Shown: positions 6,327 to 13,810 of the stretch, piece after piece
Numbering within the stretch: the stretch's first letter is position 1
Layout of the letters: the number at the start of each line of letters is the position of its first letter
NCBI GenBank assembly: GCA_002509745.1
Contig: DAWK01000134.1
Coordinates: 1-14,439 of the forward strand
Source of the DNA: Methanobacteriaceae archaeon UBA349
GTDB lineage: Archaea > Methanobacteriota > Methanobacteria > Methanobacteriales > Methanobacteriaceae
Length of the DNA: 14,439 nucleotides
Reading direction: 5' to 3'
The notes under the pieces: model-generated
What the model was told of the DNA's origin: nothing
What the model saw: the letters and a program-made list of their open reading frames with translations, nothing else
Databases searched by the model: none
Position numbers and translations under genes: made by a program

Positions 6327-7217
6327 ATGATCGATGCAAAAGAAATTAAATCAGTTAAACTGACACCTTTTACCAAGATGTCAGCTTCAATATATGGAGT
6401 TTTAGGATTAATTGCAGCAATATTGATGTTAATAACGCTCAGCATCATACAAGTTGCAGGTATTATGCCCCAATTAGGGCATTTTAATGTGGTAACTGGA
6501 ATTGGAATACCAATAATTATACTCTTTCCCATAGGTGCGTTTTTCAGTACTATAGTAATAAGTTTTTTCTCAGTAATGCTTTACAATGCATTAGTACCTA
6601 GGTTAGGCGGTATCAAATTAGAATTAGAAGGTAAAGATGTAGTGAAAATTCCGGTTATTTCATATGCTCTGATACTATCAGCTATTGGAGCAGTATGGGC
6701 TTTTATTGCAGGATTAGTTCTGGCAGCAGTAATTTCACCAGTATTCTCATTACTGAGTACCCTCAGTACCTTGCCTGAAGCAAGCCAAATAGCAGCTAAT
6801 TTCACCAACGCTACTGGAGCAGCCATGCCCACAGGTGTAGCATTTGGAACCGCGGGTATCGTAGTGTCCCTGATGTTAATAATCGGACTACCAATCATGG
6901 TCTTTGTATTCGGTTTTATTTGGAACGCTTTGTTTGCACTATTCTACAACCATATAGCCACTAGAGCATCTAAAATCCAGTTAGAATTCAGTCAAATCAC
7001 TGGAAACTTACATGAAATTAAAAATATACCAGTAATTCCAACCGCTCTGGCTGTAGCAATTACATATGCATTATTAGGATTATTAGGCATTCTATCGGGA
7101 AACTACACAGATTTCATAACTAACTTTGTGCAGTATTTCATAGGAACCGCGTTAATCGCACTTTTATACAACTACCTGGCACCTAAGATTGGCTCAATTA
7201 AATTAAATCTAGAATAA
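6327..7217 (+). CDS. Membrane protein of three repeated units, DUF3566-like
   Basis: This 296-residue membrane protein consists of three homologous units. Each opens with a short polar lead ending in a Pro (VKLTPFTKM; VVKIPVISYA; IKNIPVIPTA), runs through a helix of the form ISYALILSAIGAVWAFIAG, and closes with a second helix ending LYNALVPRLGGIKLELE (about residue 95), LFYNHIATRASKIQLEF (about 223) or LLYNYLAPKIGSIKLNLE (the C-terminus). The closing motif (YN, a small gap, G-x-I-x-L-x-L) resembles that of the DUF3566 membrane family, known mainly from actinobacteria as single units. GGAGGT at 6315-6320 supports the start. The function is unknown. The gene has its own leader and a strong terminator, so it is probably monocistronic. 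Confidence 0.8.
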   Translation: MIDAKEIKSVKLTPFTKMSASIYGVLGLIAAILMLITLSIIQVAGIMPQLGHFNVVTGIGIPIIILFPIGAFFSTIVISFFSVMLYNALVPRLGGIKLELEGKDVVKIPVISYALILSAIGAVWAFIAGLVLAAVISPVFSLLSTLSTLPEASQIAANFTNATGAAMPTGVAFGTAGIVVSLMLIIGLPIMVFVFGFIWNALFALFYNHIATRASKIQLEFSQITGNLHEIKNIPVIPTALAVAITYALLGLLGILSGNYTDFITNFVQYFIGTALIALLYNYLAPKIGSIKLNLE

Positions 7218-7243
7218 TTAAGTTCTAGATTATTATTTTTTTT
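7206..7243 (+). terminator. Intrinsic-type terminator overlapping the stop codon
   Basis: AATCTAGAA (7206-7214) and TTCTAGATT (7223-7231) form a perfect 9-bp stem with an 8-base loop, followed by a run of eight Ts (7236-7243). The left arm is the last codons of the membrane-protein gene. It separates that gene from the dehydrogenase genes. Confidence 0.75.
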
Positions 7244-7273
7244 AAATGATTAAAATATGGGGTCAAGAGGACT

Positions 7274-8212
7274 ATGAAAGCTATCTTATACACAAAATAT
7301 GGGCCACCGGATGTTCTTGAACTGTCAGAGGTAGAAAAACCTATTCCTAATGATAATGAAGTGCTAATAAAAGTTCATGCCACAACAGTACACCGAGGGG
7401 ATACCAGAATGCGTAGTTTAAATATTCCTGGCCCTCACTGGCAATTAATCTTTGCACGGATATTTTTGGGGATTAGAAAACCAAAAAGAGCAATATTGGG
7501 GATGGAGTTATCTGGGAAAATTGAAGCTGTTGGAAAAAATGTGACCCTCTTTAAAGAAGGAGACGAAATTTTTGCATCAACAGTTTGGTCTGGTTTTGGA
7601 GGATATGCCGAGTACAAATGTATGCCTGAAGACGGAGCACTGGCCATAAAACCTATCAATATGACCTTTGAGGAAGCTGCCACCATTCCTTCTGGGGGAA
7701 TTACAAGCTTGGGCATTATTCGAATGGCAAATATCCAGAATGGACAGAAAGTTCTTATTTATGGTGCTTCAGGTAGCGTGGGAACATTTGCCGTACAGAT
7801 TGCCAAGTCCCTGGGAGCAGAAGTTACCGGGGTTTGCAGTACCACTAATTTAGAAATGGTAAAATTCATGGGAGCTGATAAGGTAATTGATTACACTAAA
7901 GAGGATTTTACCCAAAATAGTGAGAAATATGATGTTATATTTGATACTGTAGCTAAGATTCCTCCTAAACAGGCTAAAAAATCTCTGAAGAAAACCGGAA
8001 TCTATCTCAATGTTCATACTTCTTCAGAAAAAATAAAGACTAAAGATGCAATACACCTTCTCAAAGACCTTAAAGAGCTTATTGAAGCGGGAAAGATAAA
8101 AGCAGTTATTGATAAACGATATATTCTAGATGAAATTATCGAAGCCCATCGGTATGTTGATAAAGGACATAAAAAGGGGAATGTGGTCATAACTGTGGAA
8201 CATGATAATTAA
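7274..8212 (+). CDS. NAD(P)-dependent MDR dehydrogenase, quinone-oxidoreductase-like (copy 1)
   Basis: This 312-residue protein belongs to the zinc-free branch of the medium-chain dehydrogenase/reductase superfamily. Such enzymes reduce quinones or alpha,beta-unsaturated carbonyls with NADPH. The N-terminal GroES-like domain opens [17 protein letters not shown] and carries [22 protein letters not shown]. The Rossmann domain has [16 protein letters not shown] (residues 163-178, with the AxxGxxG-type dinucleotide loop), then [13 protein letters not shown]. The typical family ending [19 protein letters not shown] is present. The cysteine ligands of zinc-dependent members are absent. A GAGG just before the ATG (7267-7270) or GGGG at 7259 may serve as the ribosome site. 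A close paralogue follows 72 bases later, then a flavodoxin, which suggests one redox operon. Substrate unknown. Confidence 0.88.
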   Translation: MKAILYTKYGPPDVLELSEVEKPIPNDNEVLIKVHATTVHRGDTRMRSLNIPGPHWQLIFARIFLGIRKPKRAILGMELSGKIEAVGKNVTLFKEGDEIFASTVWSGFGGYAEYKCMPEDGALAIKPINMTFEEAATIPSGGITSLGIIRMANIQNGQKVLIYGASGSVGTFAVQIAKSLGAEVTGVCSTTNLEMVKFMGADKVIDYTKEDFTQNSEKYDVIFDTVAKIPPKQAKKSLKKTGIYLNVHTSSEKIKTKDAIHLLKDLKELIEAGKIKAVIDKRYILDEIIEAHRYVDKGHKKGNVVITVEHDN

Positions 8213-8244
8213 AAATGATTAAAAAGTTTAAAAAAGGTGAAAAA

Positions 8245-8337
8245 ATGGATTCATTAAATTATCTAAGTAAATTAGGGGGAAATTATGAAAGCAGCCATAT
8301 GCACAAAATACGGGCCACCGGAAGTTTTAAAGATTAA
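8245..8337 (+). other. Possible 30-codon ORF overlapping the second dehydrogenase start
   Basis: An ATG at 8245 has a good ribosome site (AAAGGTGA, about 8233-8240) and reads 30 codons in another frame, across the start of the next gene, to a stop at 8335-8337. It may act as a leader peptide or be a relic of the duplication. The peptide itself ([15 protein letters not shown]...) resembles nothing I recognise. It is as likely to be chance. Confidence 0.15.
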
Positions 8338-9255
8338 AGAAGTAGAAAAACCAGTTCCCAGGGATAATGAATTACTGATAAAAGTAAAAGCAACAACAGT
8401 TACATCAGGGGATTCCCGGGTGCGGGGTTTCAGGGTTCCTCTCTCTTTCTGGCTTCTTGCAAAAATAGCCCTTGGTTTTCGAGGACCCCGAAAAAATATA
8501 CTTGGGGCAGACTTAGCAGGTGAAATTGAATCGGTAGGTAAAGATGTAAAACGTTTTAAGGAAGGGAACCAGGTTATTGCATATCCGGGCCATATTGGTG
8601 GTGCATATGCTGAGTATGTATGCCTAAATGAAGATATGGCCGTGGCAATCAAACCAGTGAATTTGACCTATGAAAAAGCAGCCGCCGTTCCATTTGGAGG
8701 CAATACTGCCTTGCATTTTATAAAACAGGCTAACATCCAGAAAGGACAAAAAGTCCTTATTTACGGTGCTTCAGCAGCGTAGGTACTTTCGCAGTTCAAC
8801 TGGCCAAGTACTTCGGGGCAGAGGTTACTGGAGTGTGCAGTACGGCAAATATTGATTTGATGAAATCATTGGGAGCCAATAAGGTGATTGATTACACTAA
8901 AGAGGATTTCACCCAAAAAGGTGAAAAATATGATGTGATTCTTGACGCAGTGGGTATGGCTTCGTTTTCTGGTTGTATGGGATCCTTAAAGAAGAAAGGA
9001 ACTTATCTTCAAGTTGTGGCTGCACCGGCCACCAGTATTAGAATGCGATTAACTGGATTAACCAGCAAAAAGACACTGATTGGTGGCACAGCAATTCCCC
9101 AGACTGAAAACTTAATTTTCCTCCAAGAACTTATTGAAAATGGAGATATACAACCAGTCATTGATAGAACCTATCCTATGGAACAAATTGTAGAGGCCCA
9201 CCGGTACGTGGATCAAGGACACAAAAAGGGAAATGTTGTAATAAATATAGAATAA
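8285..9255 (+). pseudogene. MDR dehydrogenase copy 2, broken by a one-base deletion
   Basis: This is a tandem paralogue of the preceding dehydrogenase with the same opening ([20 protein letters not shown]), the same Rossmann and [15 protein letters not shown] motifs, and the same ending ([19 protein letters not shown]). The intact paralogue reads GCT TCA GGT AGC GTG; here one G is missing after TCA at about 8774. The frame therefore hits TAG at 8780-8782 inside the dinucleotide loop (YGAS-SVG). Sequence resumes in the shifted frame to 9255, and the total length (971 bases) is exactly one base short of a 323-codon frame. A strong AGGGGGA ribosome site precedes the ATG. The remainder has no further damage, so the break is recent or a sequencing error. 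If translated as is, it would yield only the catalytic N-terminal domain (165 residues). Confidence 0.85.
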
Positions 9256-9268
9256 AATGGGTGTAAAA

Positions 9269-9763
9269 ATGGAAAAAAATGATAATGAAATAAAAGATTC
9301 TTTGCCGAAGAAAGTTCTACTGGTATTGTATTCGTACCATCATCAAAACACCGAACAGATAGCTAAAGTCTTTTCAGAAGTTCTTGATGCAGAAATAAAA
9401 ACGCCGCAGCAAATTAACCCTGAAGAACTTCAAGAATATGATCTGGTGGGTTTTGGCTCAGGTATTTACAGTGCAAAACATGACGAATCTCTGCTTGAGC
9501 TTGCAGATTCGCTACCCCAAGTCATGGATAAGAAAGCATTCCTTTTTTCAACTGCAGGTATTACGGGAAAATCCAAAAAAACCAAAGATCACCGCACTAT
9601 TAGGGAAAAACTGGAATCAAAAGGTTACACCATTGTTGATGAATTTCAATGTAAAGGATTCAACACCAATAGTTTTCTCAAGCTCTTTGGGGGAATGAAT
9701 AAAGGCAGGCCTAATGCCAAAGACCTTAAAAATGCAGAAGAATTTGCGGTGAAGATAACGTAG
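9269..9763 (+). CDS. Flavodoxin-family protein
   Basis: This 164-residue FMN-binding protein is of the flavodoxin fold. After strand 1 (KKVLLVLYS) comes the phosphate loop YSYHHQNTEQIAKVF (residues 21-35), in which the usual S/T-rich loop is replaced by a YHHQNT form. LQEYDLVGFGSGIYSAKH carries strand 3 and the second FMN loop, and KKAFLFSTAGITGKSKKTKD the third. It probably carries electrons or works with the adjacent dehydrogenases; its start is only 13 bases after the second one. Two ATGs are in frame (9257, 9269). I choose 9269 because GGGTG lies at a suitable distance and because the homologous copy at the right end keeps a ribosome site at this point. Part of its 3' half is almost identical to that copy. 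Confidence 0.85.
   Translation: MEKNDNEIKDSLPKKVLLVLYSYHHQNTEQIAKVFSEVLDAEIKTPQQINPEELQEYDLVGFGSGIYSAKHDESLLELADSLPQVMDKKAFLFSTAGITGKSKKTKDHRTIREKLESKGYTIVDEFQCKGFNTNSFLKLFGGMNKGRPNAKDLKNAEEFAVKIT
9636..9717 (+). repeat. 82-base tract shared with the flavodoxin pseudogene
   Basis: This tract matches 14149-14230 with a single mismatch, whereas the flanking parts of the two genes are clearly more diverged. It encodes DEFQCKGFNTNSFLKLFGG and the following residues. Recent gene conversion is the simplest reading. Confidence 0.85.
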
Positions 9764-9792
9764 AACAATAATTAATAAATAAGATTTTAATC

Positions 9793-9835
9793 TATCAGGA
9801 AAAAAGAATTCGATATTTTTGTTATCCTATAAAAA
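9793..9835 (+). repeat. Dispersed structured repeat, copy D
   Basis: TATCAGGAAAAAAGAATTCG followed by ATATTTTTGTTATC aligns with the first half of the other copies, with the second half lost. It begins about 30 bases after the flavodoxin stop. The same element follows the flavodoxin pseudogene at the right end, so gene and element appear to have been copied together. Confidence 0.55.
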
Positions 9836-9876
9836 TTTTTATATTTTTGTTATTTTTTTAATCTATTTCCAGAAAC

Positions 9877-9884
9877 TATATATA
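9877..9884 (+). promoter_or_regulatory. TATA box of the glycosyltransferase operon
   Basis: TATATATA preceded by AGAAAC (BRE-like purine-rich segment). Transcription would start about 25 bases later, near 9905, inside the palindrome. This leaves a leader of about 160 bases before the ATG at 10069. Confidence 0.55.
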
Positions 9885-9898
9885 CAAATTTCAACAAA

Positions 9899-9916
9899 TT
9901 GACTGACATCAGTCAA
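9899..9916 (+). promoter_or_regulatory. 18-bp palindrome, probable TetR-family operator
   Basis: TTGACTGA-CA-TCAGTCAA is a perfect 8-bp inverted repeat with a 2-base centre, sized like TetR-family operators. It lies just after the TATA box, over the expected transcript start, where a bound repressor would block transcription. A TetR-family gene is in the operon it precedes. I found no second copy in the window. Confidence 0.7.
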
Positions 9917-10068
9917 ATAGTGGGATGAATTAATTCGCGTTAGCAAAAGTTCACAAATTAGACTCAAAGTACTCATAAGCATGGAATAACAATCGTTTCA
10001 GATAATATGTGCATTGAATGATTTCCAGAAAATCGTGAGTAATTTTAATGACTTTAGGGGGTTTAAAA

Positions 10069-11271
10069 ATGAAGATACTCTTACCAGTTATTGGTGTGCG
10101 AGGTGACGTACAAGTCTTTCTTGCTCTGGCAAAAGCACTAAGTAATGAGGGAAATCAAGTAACAGTAGCTCTAAATAAGCAATTCGAGCAATTAGCTAAA
10201 TCTTATGGGCTTAATTGTTATTCTCTTGAAGGCAAACTTGATGACGGAGTAAATGAATTGCAGGAGATAATGAGGGCAAAAACCACCATGGAAGCAGCAA
10301 AACTGGGGACGAACTTTTTTTTCAAAGGAGTTAGAGAGCAAACAAAAATACTACAGGATCTATGCCCAGGTCATGATTTGATTGTTGGCTATGGTAGTTT
10401 TGGTTTAGCTGAAGCTGATAAAGCCAACAAACCTTTTATCAGCGTGGTTATCGATCCCACCATGGCGGAGAAGAAATTTTCCAAAAACATGAGATTAAAC
10501 ATGGGATTAATTGCCGAAAAAATCGCCCTGTATTTCCTGATGGGGAGAAAATATGAACAATTCAGGAAAGAAATCGGTGCTCCTCCCTCCAGCCAATCAA
10601 GAAACCCTCAATTGATACTTTTACCAATGAGTCAGCATGTAATTAAGAAAAATGATAACTGGACAGTCAGAAACTTAATTTCTGGTTATTGGTACTTGAA
10701 CACATCTTCCAGCTATTCTCCACCGAAAGAACTTCAGAAATTCATTCAAAAGGGCAAAAAACCTGTATTCATTAGCTTTGGATCTGCAGGTTGGAGTGAA
10801 GAAGATAGTATTTCTTTTATGAAGCTTCTTTTTGAAGCTGTCAAGGAAGCAGAAGAAAGGGCTATTATTTTGAATACAGAAAGTTATGCTGGGGAAATAC
10901 CAGATCATATTTATTTGGTTCAAGAGATTCCATATGATTGGTTATTTAACCATGTTTCGTGCGTTGTTCATCATTGCGGTCTGGGAACAACTTCTGAAGT
11001 TCTAAAAGCAGGCCTTCCTTCTATTCCAGTGCCATATATGCTTGACCAGTTTGCCTGGGCCGAGAGGATTCATTCTCTGGGGGTTGCAACGCGCCCTATG
11101 CCTAGAAAGGAGCTTACTGTGGAAAAAATGTCTAAGGCAATTACAGAAACTCTGGATAATTCATCTATAATTGAAAATGCTGAGAATTTAGCCCTTAAAA
11201 TACGCGAAGAAGATGGTTTGAATAGTTCAGTAAGGGCAATAAAATCTATAATAAATAAAACTGGAAAATAA
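10069..11271 (+). CDS. GT1-family (UGT/MGT-like) glycosyltransferase
   Basis: This 400-residue protein has the GT-B layout of macrolide, flavonoid and sterol glycosyltransferases, which move a sugar from a UDP or dTDP donor to a small hydrophobic acceptor. The N-terminus MKILLPVIGVRGDVQVFLAL has the glycine-rich acceptor-side loop (G9-Q15). The C-terminal donor site HHCGLGTTSEVLKAGLPSIP (H301 onward) and the following PYMLDQFAWA (D326-Q327) match the conserved donor-binding signature. PVFISFGSAGWSEED is the family's linker strand. There is no membrane segment. An ATG at 10048 is in frame, but the AGGGGGT site (10056-10062) sits inside that extension and suits 10069. It is the first gene of the likely operon with the TetR gene (40 bases later) and the hydrolase. 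The acceptor is unknown. Confidence 0.88.
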   Translation: MKILLPVIGVRGDVQVFLALAKALSNEGNQVTVALNKQFEQLAKSYGLNCYSLEGKLDDGVNELQEIMRAKTTMEAAKLGTNFFFKGVREQTKILQDLCPGHDLIVGYGSFGLAEADKANKPFISVVIDPTMAEKKFSKNMRLNMGLIAEKIALYFLMGRKYEQFRKEIGAPPSSQSRNPQLILLPMSQHVIKKNDNWTVRNLISGYWYLNTSSSYSPPKELQKFIQKGKKPVFISFGSAGWSEEDSISFMKLLFEAVKEAEERAIILNTESYAGEIPDHIYLVQEIPYDWLFNHVSCVVHHCGLGTTSEVLKAGLPSIPVPYMLDQFAWAERIHSLGVATRPMPRKELTVEKMSKAITETLDNSSIIENAENLALKIREEDGLNSSVRAIKSIINKTGK

Positions 11272-11294
11272 TCGTCAGAATAGTCACCATTTAA

Positions 11295-11301
11295 AAGGAG
11301 G
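11295..11301 (+). promoter_or_regulatory. Strong ribosome site before the TetR gene
   Basis: AAGGAGG is near-perfect. In the correct frame the codon at proper distance (9 bases) is ATT at 11311. The nearby ATG at 11303 is only one base away and opens a 19-codon dead-end frame. Confidence 0.7.
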
Positions 11302-11310
11302 AATGATTCT

Positions 11311-11949
11311 ATTCGTGTTACTAAAAATCCAGACAAAAGAAGCCAGGAACTTATCGATATAGCTGAACAATTATTTCTCGAGAAAGGCTACGAGAATACC
11401 ATGGTCAGAGACATTGTTAAAAAAGCGGGTGTGGCTCAGGGTACTTTCTACTATTATTTCAAATCTAAAGAAGCAATTCTGGATGAAATAACTGATAAAT
11501 ATATCAATATAATCGTTGAATCTATGGAAAAAATATCAAAAGAGGAGGATTTAAACGCCCTAGAAAAACTGGTTAAAATATTTCAGTTTTCATTTTCCTT
11601 TAGAAATGATACGAGAAGTATAATGCAGTATGTTCATGAGGAAAAGAACGTTCAATTTCATCGTAAATTCGAGCAAAGGATTCCTCTTCAAACAGTAGGA
11701 CCATTAGCTCGTATATTTAAACAGGGTGTTGGGGAGGGGATTTTCAACACCCCATACCCAGAAGATGCGGCCAAAGCATTTAATGGAATTTCAGCCATGG
11801 TTCTGCAGGGAATAGATAGTGCTGATCATAATTCAGAGGAATTCAGAAGGAAATTTATGGCAATTTTCGATTTTACTGAACGAATTTTGGGCACAGAAAG
11901 TGGGGTTATCATCAATGCTTTTCGTGAAAAAAGTTTTCTATACTTTTAA
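11311..11949 (+). CDS. TetR/AcrR-family repressor, probably with an ATT start
   Basis: This is a TetR-family regulator of about 212 residues. The N-terminal DNA-binding domain is complete only if translation begins upstream of the ATG at 11401: NPDKRSQELIDIAEQLFLEK is helix 1, GYENTMVRDIVKKAGVAQGT spans helix 2 and the turn, and FYYYFKSKEAILDEI is the classic helix 3-4 signature. No in-frame ATG, GTG or TTG exists before that, so ATT at 11311, 9 bases after AAGGAGG, is the best start. The alternative is a one-base deletion that separates the ATG at 11303 from this frame. The C-terminal half should bind a ligand and dimerise. It lies between the glycosyltransferase and hydrolase genes and probably binds the palindrome at 9899-9916 to repress all three. 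Confidence 0.85.
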   Translation: MRVTKNPDKRSQELIDIAEQLFLEKGYENTMVRDIVKKAGVAQGTFYYYFKSKEAILDEITDKYINIIVESMEKISKEEDLNALEKLVKIFQFSFSFRNDTRSIMQYVHEEKNVQFHRKFEQRIPLQTVGPLARIFKQGVGEGIFNTPYPEDAAKAFNGISAMVLQGIDSADHNSEEFRRKFMAIFDFTERILGTESGVIINAFREKSFLYF

Positions 11950-11978
11950 AATATTTGGTAAGATATAAGGTGATATAA

Positions 11979-13112
11979 ATGGAAATAACAGACTTTAAAT
12001 TCCCAGTAGGGTACCATAACTTTCACAAAGATCCATTATTTAATTATCAGTTGAACCGCTGGTATTCATGGGGGTACGCCAGGTTAGAAGATATGGTAAA
12101 GGTTGGTCCAAAGATAAATAATGTTGAAGATTGGAAAAATGAAATGGTAAAACTGGCTGAAAGAGCCCTTCAGGAAGATAGGTTGATAAATGCAGCGTTT
12201 TATTATCGAGCAGCGGAATTCTACACTTTTGTCGATGATCATGATAAAGAAATATTATATGATAAGTTCAGTGATCTTTTCTATAGTTTGTTTGAAAATG
12301 AGGGATTAAAAAGATTTAAAGTACCCTATGAAGACGGATTTTTACCAGTAATAAAAATATCACCAAGTGGGGAGAATAAAGGCACTATAGTTCTGCATGG
12401 GGGATTTGATTCTTATATCGAGGAATTCTATTCCTGGATGAGATATTTTTCCAGCCATGGATATGAGGTCATTGGTTTTGAAGGCCCTGGGCAGGGAGCG
12501 GCTCTGAAAAAATATGGAATTCCCCTGGATATCCAATGGGAAAAACCCACCCAAGCAGTTCTGGACTATTTAAATTTAGATGACGTTACTTTAATTGGAT
12601 TATCAATGGGAGGATGGTTTTGTCTTAGAGCAGCAGCATTTGAACCAAGAATAAAAAGAGTTATTGCCCAGGGACATGCTATTGATTATTTTAAGGTTCC
12701 AAATATCCTGGCTCAATGGATGATGACTTGCTTTCTTAAAATTTTCCCGGGTTCTGTAAATAAAATGACCTTAAAAAATATAAAAAAAGGAAATATGGGG
12801 ATGTGGAGTACCAGTAACCTGATGTACATCACAGATAAAAATGTGCCCGTAGATGCCATGAAGTACGCTTTCCAGATGAACCAGGAGAATATTCATTCAG
12901 AAATGATTAAACAGGATGTATTGATATTATCCGGAAAGGACGATCACTTTATTGGAGTTAAACTACACCAAAAACAAGTTAATGCATTAACTAATGCAAG
13001 ATCGGTTACTGGTAAGATTTTTACAAAAGAAGATCGGGCTCAAAATCACTGCCAGGTAGGTAACACAGAACTGGCGCTGGAAACTATGTTAAAATGGATT
13101 GAACAGTGTTAA
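11979..13112 (+). CDS. FrsA/DUF1100-like alpha/beta hydrolase
   Basis: This 377-residue protein has an N-terminal helical cap of about 120 residues (NRWYSWGYARLEDMVK; AERALQEDRLINAAFYYRAA) and a C-terminal alpha/beta hydrolase domain. The arrangement is seen in FrsA-like and 2,6-dihydroxypseudooxynicotine hydrolase-like enzymes. Visible catalytic elements are the oxyanion motif HGGFD (H140), the nucleophile elbow GLSMGG (Ser209), an acid in SGKDDHF (Asp321 or Asp322) and the histidine in NHCQVG (His357). The order and spacing are normal, so the enzyme should be active. Family members cleave esters or C-C bonds of diketones and aromatic compounds; the substrate here is unknown. There is no signal peptide, so it is cytosolic. 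AAGGTGAT (11968-11975) supports the ATG, and the start lies 29 bases after the TetR stop, so the gene is probably in the same operon. Confidence 0.87.
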   Translation: MEITDFKFPVGYHNFHKDPLFNYQLNRWYSWGYARLEDMVKVGPKINNVEDWKNEMVKLAERALQEDRLINAAFYYRAAEFYTFVDDHDKEILYDKFSDLFYSLFENEGLKRFKVPYEDGFLPVIKISPSGENKGTIVLHGGFDSYIEEFYSWMRYFSSHGYEVIGFEGPGQGAALKKYGIPLDIQWEKPTQAVLDYLNLDDVTLIGLSMGGWFCLRAAAFEPRIKRVIAQGHAIDYFKVPNILAQWMMTCFLKIFPGSVNKMTLKNIKKGNMGMWSTSNLMYITDKNVPVDAMKYAFQMNQENIHSEMIKQDVLILSGKDDHFIGVKLHQKQVNALTNARSVTGKIFTKEDRAQNHCQVGNTELALETMLKWIEQC

Positions 13113-13171
13113 TTTGATGACCATTCGGAAAAAGAAAGAATTAAAGAATTATTTACTAGGTTATATTAGTT

Positions 13172-13733
13172 CTAACTAAATTTCACATTTGGATTCAAAT
13201 AACGTCCCCTTTTGATGGTTGAGTTACCATATTGAATTGCTTTGGTTGAGCAGCGATTTATACACCCACTGCAATGGCTCCATTTTTCTTCTATCCATAC
13301 TGGTTTACCATTTTCTTTCTGGATCACTTCTGAAGGGCACATTTCCTCACATAATCCGCAGTTATTGCAATCTTCTGTGGCATAAAACTTTTTATTTTTG
13401 CGATAAATCCCATAAATAGGGTATAATATTAGAGTAAATAGGAAAAGATAACCATGAAATGCGAAATTACCTTTTTATCCTGCATCAAGACGTTTTGATA
13501 TCATTTCAATTTCCTTTTCAGCATCTTGAAGAACTAATTTTTGTTCTTCCTTGGTGGGTACATCATACATTATAGTGTAGTTACTGGGCATAAGCACTAA
13601 AAATGAACTATTTAATTCGAGGTTTCTCTTTTCTAACAACTTTTTAAGCATTTATCTGTATTTCCAATGGATCCGCCACATGTTATCACTGAGTATGTGA
13701 AAGGCTTTGAGTCACTTTTGATGGTTAGCTTGT
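13172..13733 (-). pseudogene. Remnant of an EFR1-family flavodoxin-ferredoxin fusion
   Basis: Read on the minus strand, the fragments TYSVITCGGSIGNTDK, LVLMPSNYTIMYDVPTKEEQ, FYATEDCNNCGLCEEMCP and TKAIQYGNSTIKRGRYLNP follow the EFR1 family in order. EFR1 proteins join a flavodoxin domain to a two-cluster ferredoxin. A one-base deletion after KCLK (about 13638) breaks the frame, and a TAA follows KRLDAG (about 13480). The first cluster motif CNNCGLCEEMCP is intact. The second has lost its first cysteine (WSHCSGCINRCS, with Trp where Cys is expected). The N-terminal flavodoxin half is missing, and the remnant ends near the flavodoxin pseudogene on the other strand. No promoter is left. Its electron-transfer role has been lost. 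Confidence 0.85.
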
Positions 13734-13810
13734 TTATTCTTAAATGGCATAAAGAAAATCGTAATTATAACATAATAATAAAAAAGGTGGAAAAATGGAA
13801 AATAAAGGAA

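Noticed and set aside
10048..10068. ATG at 10048 as the glycosyltransferase start
   Set aside because: The ribosome site AGGGGGT lies downstream of it, and family proteins begin with the MKILLPV-type strand at 10069.
10675..10923. 82-codon minus-strand frame inside the glycosyltransferase
   Set aside because: It is antisense to conserved coding sequence, with no start signal or motif.
13219..13419. 66-codon plus-strand Cys/His-rich frame
   Set aside because: It is antisense to the ferredoxin domain of the EFR1 remnant, which explains its odd composition.
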